Shown here piece after piece: positions 8,858 through 15,984 of a DNA stretch of 19,128 bases; within the stretch, counting starts at the first letter, position 1, and the number at the start of each line of letters is the position of its first letter. Both the position numbers and the translations under genes were made by a program. Under the pieces are notes generated by a model. The model was given only the letters and a program-made list of their open reading frames with translations. It searched no databases and had not been told where the DNA came from. The DNA is from Coemansia sp. RSA 1804 (lineage: Eukaryota; Kickxellomycota; Kickxellomycetes; Kickxellales; Kickxellaceae): positions 1 to 19,128 of the forward strand of contig JANBTH010000366.1 in NCBI GenBank assembly GCA_027578815.1. Direction: 5' to 3'.

Positions 8858-9531
8858 ATGGAAGAATCCATTGACATTGATGTTGACATGGAGGTTGAAG
8901 CTGCCACACCTGATGTAGAAATGTGTGATAGTGGTGGCCACCTAGTGCACTTGTATACGCTGATGGATGTTGATCTACCAGAGGATGGCTTCAACAAAGA
9001 GCAGCCAGCAGTGACGAATCCCCTCAAAAAAGAAAAGAAGCTGCTAAAGGTAAAACCAGAGGACCATACAGATGGTACACACCACAGCAGATTGAGAGAC
9101 TGTTTCATCTGGTTATTGAAGAAGGACGCACTGCAAAGGAGGCAGCATTAGTTACTGGAATCAATGTTAGAACTGTGCAGAACCATGTCAAAACATACAG
9201 AGAAGATGTGCAAGGGCATCTACCTGGTGTCAAGAGGAAGCTGCACAGTGGGTGTCCTGCAAAGCTGAATGAGGAACACTCACAGTCCCTAGCACAGTTT
9301 GTGAACAAAAGCCATATATGCCATTTATTCCTGTTAAGCAGAACTTGTATAAGGAAGGAAAATCGCCAAGACAATCATTTGCCATTGCATAAGGCTCTAG
9401 AGTGTGATGGGACAGCAGCATATCAACGTGAGATGGTCAAACACTGTGGTTTGATCACCACTTTGCTATTCTGCATTGTCTCAGTAAATACTCCTCTTGT
9501 ATATATGTCCTTTTCAGATACAATAGTTTAG
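8858..9531 (+). pseudogene. Tc1/mariner-type transposase N-terminal HTH protein, frameshifted and truncated
   Basis: From the ATG at 8858 an acidic N-terminus reads in one frame (MEESIDIDVDMEVEAATPD) up to an A-rich run near 9026-9036. There the reading must shift to the next frame, whose translation is basic and then forms a homeodomain-like helix-turn-helix: GPYRWYTPQQIERLFHLVIE, then KEAALVTGINVRTVQNHVKT, then a GCPAKLNEEHSQSLAQFV segment. This order (basic region, YT..Q helix, AA..GIN.RT recognition helix, G.PAKL..EH) is typical of the DNA-binding half of Tc1/mariner- or IS630-like transposases in Mucoromycota-type genomes. After about 9310 the recognisable similarity ends and the frame stops at 9529-9531. 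No DDE catalytic residues were found in any frame up to 10080. It may be a truncated transposase or a stand-alone DNA-binding passenger protein. Confidence 0.6.
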
Positions 9532-10082
9532 ATCTGCACCTATTTCATGCATTTTCACATGCTTTGACACACTTTAATATGTTTTAACACAATTTGTTGA
9601 AATGTGAAGCTGATCATTATTTTCTTTTACAAGATATTTTCTCTTTTCTCTTTGTTGCTCAGAGTGATGAGTGAGGACCTGATATCAATGACTAATATTA
9701 ATCAGCTCTCATAATGATATGCGACTCTGTATAATGAGTGATAGTCTGAGATTGGTGCCTGACACTTAACATCCCCACAAAGGATAATAAGAATGTTATA
9801 AGCTATATTGGACAATGAGCACCAACATATAAAAGCTGTGGCTTGTCCTGAATAGTAGTTTGATAGGTTTCCTTATAGTAAATAACATACTTTTTATATT
9901 CCACTTGAAACCCCATTGAAACATCTTTTCTTCACAGTTTACCCACTTAGTCATTTTATACTCTTTTAAAAACATTTATTGTTTTCTTTAAATTCAATCA
10001 GTAACATTTAGTTTTAAATATTCAATTTCAAACATCCAATTTTAACACAATTCAACACAATTTAATATCCATTACAACACCC
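9532..10082. other. AT-rich non-coding spacer inside the element, upstream of the Fanzor gene
   Basis: This 551-bp stretch has no convincing ORF. It is AT-rich, with short repeated motifs related to TTTTAACACAATT near 9580-9600 and ACAATTCAACACAATTTAA near 10040-10065. It may contain a decayed remainder of the transposase gene and the Fanzor promoter. I could not identify either with certainty. Confidence 0.4.
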
Positions 10083-11925
10083 ATGCACAAGGGCAAGGGC
10101 AAGGGCAAGGAGAAGCTCTTTGTGATAAAGACCTCTCTGCAAGCCATCAGTTGGAGCAACCAACATAAGGATATGCTTGAAAAGCTTGTTTGTGAAGTTC
10201 ACAGTTTGAGTGTACATACTTATCAACTGGCACATTGGGTGTTTGTGGCTGAGTTAGATTCTGACCAGTTGTTCGATCTGAACAGCTGCATTGATGAAGT
10301 CTTCTTCAAGGAGGTGTTCTTGCACCTAACAAATAGGGCAGCTAAACCTACAAAGATAGAGGCCAGGATTTGTGCATGGCAGATAATCCAGTGACATCTT
10401 GCTAACTACTGAGCTGCAGCCCAACCAGAGGCTGTGACATTCACAAATTACTTGCAAATCACAGCTTACACAGCAATGACCATTAAGATGGCATATTGCA
10501 ACAATGTTGCCCTGAGGTTCAGTGAGCATCTGTGATGCACTATAAACTGCTTGGTCAAGCACAACTTTGTAATTGGGATCCAATGTGAAAAATGTAAAGA
10601 CACACCAAGGCCAGGGCTCTGCAGTGAGCACAAGGCACAAGTCTGCAAAGTTGGATGCCAGGTAAAGGCAGTGATTGTCAGCAGACAGTGGAAGCAGGAT
10701 GGTCTGTCTGCCAAGGCAATGGCCATCATTGAGCTGCTCAAGCCTATTCATAGTGTGTACCCTGACAGCTACAAGTTTGCCAAGGACAGTGTGTACTATG
10801 ACACAAAAGCCAACCCTGACAGGCACCTCAAAGCATATTACCTGCTTATGAGGATCTGCGAGAGGGAGAAGGTCAAGGCTAACCAGTGCTTCCCTCTTCA
10901 CACTTCCTGGGTGCCAGGCCACATGCAGATAGACACCAGGATCCTGCATGAAAAGTTTGTAAGTGGCAAACTTCAGGGCCAGAAGAGTGATGCTGAGCTC
11001 ATTTGGAGGGAAGTCCTTGACTATGATGCCAAGCTGATCAAGACTAGAGCCAACAGCAAATTTGGCAAATCGATCATGACAGATGGGGTGTCAGTTTCTG
11101 TCCTAAGAATGGACCACCAGAAGCTGCTGGAGGGACAGCTGCAGCAAGACAACTGCCCCTACATGGAAAACATTTCCAGCAGTGAGCTGGCTGGCACTAC
11201 TGGTTGCTGTGTGCTGGTAGATCCTGGGTGGTGTGATCTTTTGTTTTGCATGAAAGAAACAAGCTCACCTGAGCAGCCAGAGATCTATTGCTACACCTCC
11301 AACCAGAAGGCCAATTCTAAGCAACTTCTATGTGCAGATGAGGATGATACACCCACAGTCCAGCCACCCAATACACCAGCAGCTCCAGCAGCTCCAGTGC
11401 ACTGAATGCAAGCTGCACAGTCACCCACTGCACTGCAAGCTCCGCCTGTCTGCATATATCAACCAGAAGCAGGCTGATGCCTGGCTTGCACACAACCTCT
11501 GGCAAAAGTTTGGTAAAGATTGTGTGCTTGTTATGGGAAACTGGCCAGCACCTATGGCCCAATTCCACAAGCTGATCAGAGGCAAGGGCATGCACAAGAT
11601 GCTGCAGCAGCATGGGTTTCAGGTCTACCTTCTGGATGAATACTGCACATCCAAGATCTGCCCTGCATGCATTGAGGGCAGCCTCACCACATTTAAGCAT
11701 GTGCAGAACCCCAGACCATACCAGAGGAAGGTGACACCAGAAGTCAAATGCCATGGTCTTCTCAGTTGTAAAAATGAGAATTGTATGGAGCTCATGGCAA
11801 ATGGCTCTGCTGCATCAGCTCATCATGCACACCTGTGGAACTGAGATCTGGCAGCCATGCTCAACTTTAGGCACATCCTCAATGGCCTCTGCAAGGATGG
11901 CTTCAGGCCAGCAAGGTTTATGTGA
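10083..11925 (+). pseudogene. Fanzor RNA-guided nuclease (eukaryotic TnpB/IS605 OrfB-like), inactivated
   Basis: The reading frame starts at ATG 10083 (MHKGKGKGKEK) and spans about 614 codons, normal for Fanzor1. The N-terminus KLFVIKTSLQAI and the HTYQLAHWVF helix fit the Fanzor N-terminal region. RuvC-I is visible as CCVLVDPGWCDLLFC (about 11205-11250), with the catalytic Asp in VDPG. RuvC-II is LLDEYCTSKICPAC (about 11630-11670), with Glu in DEY. The zinc finger combines that CPAC with CHGLLSCKNENC (about 11747-11790). RuvC-III is WN-stop-DLAAMLNFRHIL (about 11836-11880). Defects: in-frame TGA at 10392-10394, 10410-10412, 10533-10535 and 11842-11844, and one frame change between about 11280 and 11405. 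The family is an RNA-guided DNA endonuclease of the OMEGA class, encoded in transposons and directed by a transposon-end RNA. The gene is extraordinarily poor in CpG. Alternatives such as a spliced gene are unlikely because the stops sit inside conserved motifs. Confidence 0.88.
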
Positions 11926-12170
11926 TCAGCACCCAAGGATAAGGATGAGCTACTGCTACTCAAGCAGCTACTCATGGCCATTGATGTCAAGACAGCAAAG
12001 TGCCAGCACATAGGCCATGTGCATCCACAGCAGCTCCAACAATAATCATCTGGAACAATTATCATTGATTCCAACCTGCACCATGCTGGTTCTACACAAG
12101 ATGCAGCAGGGGTGCATAAGATGCTGGACATGTCCAGGTAAGTATAAATGTTAAGGAGAAGAAGGCTTAG

Positions 12171-12215
12171 TGACTCCTTGCCTGTTGACTCCTTGCCTGT
12201 TGACTCCTTGCCTGT
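12171..12215 (+). repeat. 15-bp tandem repeat, three copies
   Basis: The unit TGACTCCTTGCCTGT is repeated exactly three times (12171-12185, 12186-12200, 12201-12215), followed by a degenerate fourth copy (TGGCTCATTGCTTGC). There is no spacer between units, so it is not a CRISPR array. Confidence 0.9.
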
Positions 12216-12307
12216 TGGCTCATTGCTTGCTCTATCTGTAGTGAAAACAAAAGTACTAATACACTTCACTTTTCGCCATTCCCTCTAACTTCACTTTGCA
12301 TCGCGGC

Positions 12308-12367
12308 CATCGACGCAAACACAAACACGCCGACACAAACACGAAAAAACCAACACAAACACAAAGG
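12308..12367 (+). repeat. Imperfect ~20-bp A/C-rich subterminal repeats
   Basis: Three adjacent imperfect units built around a (C)GACACAAACAC core lie just inside the right inverted repeat, for example CGACGCAAACACAAACAC and CCGACACAAACACGAAAA. Subterminal repeats of this sort often bind transposase. No counterpart is seen at the left end. Confidence 0.6.
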
Positions 12368-12511
12368 CACCAATGCAAACTACTTGGGTCACTCACCCCA
12401 AACTGCACCTCCATCGCAACGCAAATCTACCAGACACACGCCGCAAACAAACCACACCACGCCGCGCAAACCCCTTCTGCAACAAGACGCCAATTCATTC
12501 GCAAAATACAG
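12368..12511 (-). repeat. Right terminal inverted repeat of the Fanzor element
   Basis: The 144-bp terminus pairs with 8496-8662. Relative to the left copy it lacks 23 bp between two TTTGC/GCAAA direct repeats and shows several CG-to-CA/TG differences. Its outer end is CGCAAAATACAG followed by TA. Confidence 0.85.
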
Positions 12512-12513
12512 TA
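12512..12513. repeat. TA target-site duplication, right copy
   Basis: TA directly follows the last base of the right inverted repeat and mirrors TA at 8494-8495. Confidence 0.7.
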
Positions 12514-12683
12514 TCCTTCAATTTCTTTTCTCTTAGCACATGTGCGTTTCTGGTATTTTCTTTAAAGCTTTGTCTTCATTCCTCATTTCTCATTCTGCTT
12601 TTTTTTTCTCAATTCCGCTTTCTATCTAGGTAATAATAGAGACAGCGTATATTTATTTGCTCAACATCTTTATTTCCTGTACA
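12514..12683 (+). promoter_or_regulatory. Short p47 leader left after transposon insertion
   Basis: Only 170 bp separate the transposon end from the p47 start codon. The proximal part, from 12577, is the leader shared with the left chimeric gene and includes a pyrimidine-rich tract. The distal 63 bp resemble, with many differences, the left gene's region beyond 8171. Further upstream sequence is transposon-derived, so the core promoter must lie in this 170 bp or inside the right inverted repeat. Confidence 0.45.
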
Positions 12684-12832
12684 ATGAGTGACGCAGCAGA
12701 ACAGAGGGGGCTGATTCAGCAGTGGCTTGCTGTGAATCCCGGCACAGAAGAGCAGGCGCAGTTCTATCTTGAGGCCAACAACTGGGATCTGAATGCAGCG
12801 CTGAGCAACTTTTACGAAGAACCTCCGCTCTC
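12577..12832 (+). repeat. Host inverted repeat, right arm (p47 5' UTR plus UBA-coding segment)
   Basis: This 256-bp block is the exact inverted partner, by eye, of 7916-8171. It spans the p47 leader and codons 1-49 and ends inside the codons following the UBA domain, not at a visible splice site. Confidence 0.93.
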
Positions 12833-14021
12833 CGAAGGCCTGCCTCCAGCATACCACCAAGGCGATTCTACACTTCCGCCAGACCCTAATTTGATTCCGA
12901 CAAGCTCCGATATTCACCCTCCGACAGCTGCGCCAGTAGCGTCTGCAGGTTTATATGATGCAGTGTCGTCCGCACCACAAGTGCCATCGACACCATCATC
13001 TTCTGTTCCACGTCGTCGCCATGGGTCTGGGGCGCGCATTGCCACTCTTTCTACCCTGAATGGACCCGATAACGAGGACGCAGGAGAGCCTGATGAGTGG
13101 TATGCGGGTGGAGAACACAGCGGAATGGCGGTGATGCCCAGAGGCCAGGATGAAGATGATCGTGGAAATGAGGGTGTCAGGCGCGGTTCATTAGTTGATC
13201 GGATTCTGCGCCGCGCATCGGAGACCGGCGCACCGGGCCCCGGTGGGGCTGATGAGCCTACTGTGGCTAAACCCGCCAAACAGTTTGCTGGGCGTGGTCA
13301 CCGACTGGACAATGGCAGCAATAGTAAGCAAGAGGCGCCTGACTCGGACGACGACTATGCACCGTCATCGGATGAAGATAGCCACGGGGAAGACAGTCCT
13401 GATGGCGGTGAGGTTGCTATCAGAGAGCTGTCATTTTGGCGCAATGGGTTCAGCATTGGCAATGGACCGCTCCATAACATTGAAGACCCCGTTAATCGGC
13501 AGAACCTTGAGGCAATTCTCCAGGGCAGGGCACCGCTGGACGTTCTTAACGTGCGTCCCGGGCAACAGGTCGAGATGAGGGTGACAGATCTACGCGGCAA
13601 GGACTATGTTGCACCGGCGGCCCCGCCGACAAAGCCATTTTCTGGCACCGGCCATCGTCTTGGCGATCTTACTCCGTCGACTACCGTTAGCTCATCTACG
13701 AACAGCATGCAGCACGCGGGAGGAACCTCGACAAGTGGAGCAGGCGCAGCTGAATCCGAAAACACCATCGTCTTGGATCCCAGCCAGCCCACAGTCCGGG
13801 TCCAGATCCGTCTGGTTGACGGCTCACGCATCATTGCAAATGTCAACCCGTCTCACACAGTCGGAGATCTGTGCAGATTTGTGATGTCACAGAGACCCGA
13901 TGCATCTCAACGCCCGTTCACCCTTAACACTGTCATGCCTCCTAAGGCACTTTCCGACGAATCTACCACGGTTGAAGCCGCAGGCATTGCTAATGCAGCG
14001 ATCGTCCAGCGGGCGCTATGA
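12684..14021 (+). CDS. p47/Shp1-type UBA-SEP-UBX Cdc48/p97 cofactor
   Basis: The protein has 445 residues from the ATG at 12684 (acaATGAGT); an in-frame TTG 27 bases upstream is not used. Domains in order: UBA-like 1-48 (AQFYLEANNWDLNAALSNFY), a disordered acidic linker, a SHP-like box FAGRGHRLD at 201-209, the SEP domain about 245-312 (RELSFWRNGFSIGNGPLHNI, then VNRQNLEAILQGRAP), a SHP box FSGTGHRLG at 319-327, and a C-terminal UBX domain 368-445 (QIRLVDGSRIIANVNPSHTV, ending VQRAL). This is the full architecture of p47/NSFL1C and yeast Shp1 (Ubx1). Such proteins recruit the Cdc48/p97 ATPase through SHP boxes and UBX, bind ubiquitin through UBA, and serve in membrane fusion, protein degradation and phosphatase-1 regulation. 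It lies 170 bp downstream of the Fanzor transposon and is head to head with the chimeric gene that shares its UBA segment. No intron is required. The length is typical. Confidence 0.95.
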   Translation: MSDAAEQRGLIQQWLAVNPGTEEQAQFYLEANNWDLNAALSNFYEEPPLSEGLPPAYHQGDSTLPPDPNLIPTSSDIHPPTAAPVASAGLYDAVSSAPQVPSTPSSSVPRRRHGSGARIATLSTLNGPDNEDAGEPDEWYAGGEHSGMAVMPRGQDEDDRGNEGVRRGSLVDRILRRASETGAPGPGGADEPTVAKPAKQFAGRGHRLDNGSNSKQEAPDSDDDYAPSSDEDSHGEDSPDGGEVAIRELSFWRNGFSIGNGPLHNIEDPVNRQNLEAILQGRAPLDVLNVRPGQQVEMRVTDLRGKDYVAPAAPPTKPFSGTGHRLGDLTPSTTVSSSTNSMQHAGGTSTSGAGAAESENTIVLDPSQPTVRVQIRLVDGSRIIANVNPSHTVGDLCRFVMSQRPDASQRPFTLNTVMPPKALSDESTTVEAAGIANAAIVQRAL

Positions 14022-14723
14022 CCACACTTGCTTCTTTTGGCTATCTGAAATTGATTTTTATTACTTCTGCTCTCCGATATGGCTATTTTTCTAAAATGAA
14101 GAACTTTGGCGTGGTGCTGCTGGTTGGGCTTGCCAGAGAGATAAATGGATGACCAAAGAAATTTACCGCGCTGTTTTTTATTCCAAATGTTTGTGGTTCA
14201 CAAATCCCGCTCTCATTTCCCCGCTCTTTTCTCCTTCTTGGGTTGTAATAGGGCCTATTTCGCAAGAACATCGGAGGGAAGGATGTTAGGCCCACATGCT
14301 ACCAAAAGTCCCTCAACATTGCTTATTCCGTTGTGATAGACAAAAATAGTTCTGCCTATTCCCATTACGGGGACTGGAAAATTCCCGCTGTTCAGCGCGT
14401 TTAACATTGAGCTTGCTTAGGACTCTCGGACTTGCTTCAATATAAACTCAACAATATGAATGAGCAGGTTTCAAAGGATTCTGAGTAGCGTAGTTTTTGT
14501 CTATTCTATTTCCTCCCCCTGAAATCTGTAACTTTTGCATTGTGTTATTTATACTTTTATTTTAAACATTTCAGAGCTTGTTTTTGTAGACAATCTGGTT
14601 ATTATCCGATAGGATTGTTGTAGTTTACAATAATAAAACAATTGTTCTGGTATAGCAGAAACGCCATATCAACACATTGGCATCATTACATCCTCATTTC
14701 CCCTTGGGTAAATAAATTGCCAA
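14022..14723. other. Intergenic region between p47 and the GPR1/FUN34/YaaH gene
   Basis: About 700 bp without a convincing long gene. It holds the p47 3' UTR and the upstream region of the next gene. A TATAAA is at 14441-14446 and an AATAAA at 14632-14637. A short reading frame ATGAATGAGCAGG... starts at 14456 (MNEQVSKDSE) and may be a spliced first exon of the downstream gene: a GT at 14485 and an AG at 14733-14734 keep the frame. ORFs of about 60-70 codons in this stretch look random. Confidence 0.4.
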
Positions 14724-15638
14724 ATGTACTCTAGTGCGTCACAAGGACATTGCTGGCGGCCGTTCAGCAACCCGGCGCCGCTTGGGAACTCTGGATTCGC
14801 AGTAGCAACATTTGTATCCTCTCTCCACACTGGCGCAATAGGAATAGCCTCAGGTGCCCCACCCAACATTGTTGTTGGTTTGGCGCTTTTCTATGGCGGG
14901 TTTGCCCAAGTATTGGCAGGAGCATGGGCATTTGCCTCAAATAGCGCATTCGGTGCCATTGTCTTTACATCATACGGCTGCTACTGGATGTCCTATGCCG
15001 CGATATTGATCCCAGGCTTTGGCATTTCTGATGCCCTGGGCGCTGTTAGCGACACCATTCGTGCAGAATCTCTCGGCATATTCTACCTTGTATGGACAAT
15101 TCAGACATTTATATTCTTGCTGGGTTCATCACGGAGCAACTGGGGCACGTTTATTCTCCTTCTTTTCCTTTTCGTTGGGAATCTGCTGACATGTATAGGC
15201 AAGTGGTCGCAGAACGAGAGAATACTCCATGGCAGCGGGTACGTAGGAATGTTCACATCGTTTATCGCGTGGTACAATGTTGCTGTTGATATGCTCACCA
15301 AGGAGACATTCTACTTTTCTCTTCCAAATCCAGAGATGGGCATACGTGGAATGGAGTCAGGAGAATCAAGGTCCGCAACACATTCACCGCTTTTCCACGG
15401 TGTATTCCAACCGCATGTATCTAGCAAGCTCGATGGGCATACACCCAGGAACCACTTTGATTTTGCTGCCCCAATTCTGGAGTCTGCTGCAAAAACAAAC
15501 TGTAATGACAGCGCTGGTAAAGCCATTGTGGTTGCATCTACCAGCCACATCACAGCCCAAGACACAAGTGGCTGTGGAGGCTGCACGAGAAGTGAAAGCA
15601 TCGAGCAACACGACATTGCTATGTTCAGAAGCGGATAA
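14724..15638 (+). CDS. GPR1/FUN34/YaaH family membrane protein (acetate/ammonium transporter-like)
   Basis: As annotated the protein has 304 residues. The family motif NPAPLG is at 16-21, followed by six hydrophobic segments: SGFAVATFVSSL, PNIVVGLALFYGGFAQVLAG, FGAIVFTSYGCYWMSYAAIL, LGIFYLVWTIQTFIFLLG, WGTFILLLFLFVGNLLTCIG and YVGMFTSFIAWYNVAVDML. This is the fold of the fungal acetate transporters Ady2/Ato and AcpA. The family imports acetate or is implicated in ammonium export at the plasma membrane. Two familiar positions differ: the signature NPAPLGLxxF reads NPAPLGNSGF, and the usual acidic residue in AGxWEF is Ala (AGAWAF). The C-terminal ~95 residues are hydrophilic, Ser-rich and probably cytosolic. 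The start is uncertain: the ATG at 14724 gives a short N-terminus, and a spliced start at 14456 is possible. Substrate cannot be inferred. Confidence 0.88.
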   Translation: MYSSASQGHCWRPFSNPAPLGNSGFAVATFVSSLHTGAIGIASGAPPNIVVGLALFYGGFAQVLAGAWAFASNSAFGAIVFTSYGCYWMSYAAILIPGFGISDALGAVSDTIRAESLGIFYLVWTIQTFIFLLGSSRSNWGTFILLLFLFVGNLLTCIGKWSQNERILHGSGYVGMFTSFIAWYNVAVDMLTKETFYFSLPNPEMGIRGMESGESRSATHSPLFHGVFQPHVSSKLDGHTPRNHFDFAAPILESAAKTNCNDSAGKAIVVASTSHITAQDTSGCGGCTRSESIEQHDIAMFRSG

Positions 15639-15984
15639 GGTCAGCACTGGCAGATTCAGAACATATGTCATATTACGATTTTGCCACCATTGGAGACAAG
15701 CATAGCATATATTTATCCTAAAGGCTGGCCTTTTTACACTGGAATAACGACAGCAATGTAATAGCGATAATAGATAAGACGGGACTCTTTGTTGTAGCAA
15801 ACAGATAAGATATTCGGATAGCATGCTCTGCTGAGCAGAACAAAAGAAATAAGAGATATAAAGGCTAAAGCGCCAGCTCCCTTCGCAGAGGGCCAGCTTC
15901 TCATGGTGCAAACTCCCGCCAAAGGCATAGACAGACACATAAACAAGCATATTGTTCTGCTATGCACATATAGCTGTGTGGAGC
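15639..15984. other. Convergent 3' regions of the transporter and metacaspase genes
   Basis: This 346-bp segment lies between two stop codons on opposite strands and must contain both 3' UTRs. I saw no clean AATAAA on either strand and no RNA gene. The ORFs here are out-of-frame extensions from neighbouring genes. Confidence 0.4.

Larger units (their letters stand above)
11926..12367 (+). other. 3' segment of the Fanzor element; candidate guide (omega) RNA region
   Basis: In TnpB and Fanzor systems the guide RNA is commonly encoded downstream of, or overlapping, the end of the nuclease ORF and reaches the element terminus. This 442-bp segment lies between the Fanzor stop and the right inverted repeat. 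The frame is open for a further 39 codons after the TGA at 11923 (to TAA at 12043), so the ORF could once have been longer. The segment then carries a 15-bp tandem repeat and a set of ~20-bp A/C-rich repeats. The RNA assignment is positional inference only; I did not fold it. Confidence 0.3.
8496..12511 (+). mobile_element. Fanzor-bearing TA-target DNA transposon (Tc1/mariner-like), 4,016 bp, decayed
   Basis: The element is bounded by inverted repeats that begin CTGTATTTTGCG at both outer ends and are flanked by TA on both sides. Inside, on the plus strand, are a helix-turn-helix protein of transposase type (8858-9531) and a Fanzor nuclease gene (10083-11925), both broken. The catalytic DDE part of a transposase was not found, so this copy would be unable to move itself. 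Fanzor genes are known passengers of eukaryotic DNA transposons including mariner-like ones, so the combination fits known biology. The element sits between two divergent genes that share their 5' ends. Its right end is only 170 bp from the p47 start codon. Assignment to the Tc1/mariner superfamily rests on the TA duplication and the HTH, not on a DDE domain. Confidence 0.8.

Noticed and set aside
10326..10949. 207-codon antisense ORF opposite the Fanzor gene
   Set aside because: It contains no recognisable domain. The sense strand carries Fanzor motifs before and after it.
12171..12225. CRISPR-like short repeats
   Set aside because: The 15-bp units are directly abutting with no spacers, and the setting is a eukaryotic transposon.
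8496..12511. Helitron or LTR retrotransposon
   Set aside because: The ends are inverted repeats flanked by TA, not direct LTRs, not TC...CTRR ends, and no Rep/helicase or reverse transcriptase was seen.
7916..12832. Whole palindromic structure as an assembly artefact
   Set aside because: The inverted terminal repeats differ at many positions, the right copy has its own deletion, and the gene sequences beyond the arms are unrelated. A simple chimeric read join would not give this. The perfect identity of the 256-bp arms still deserves long-read confirmation.
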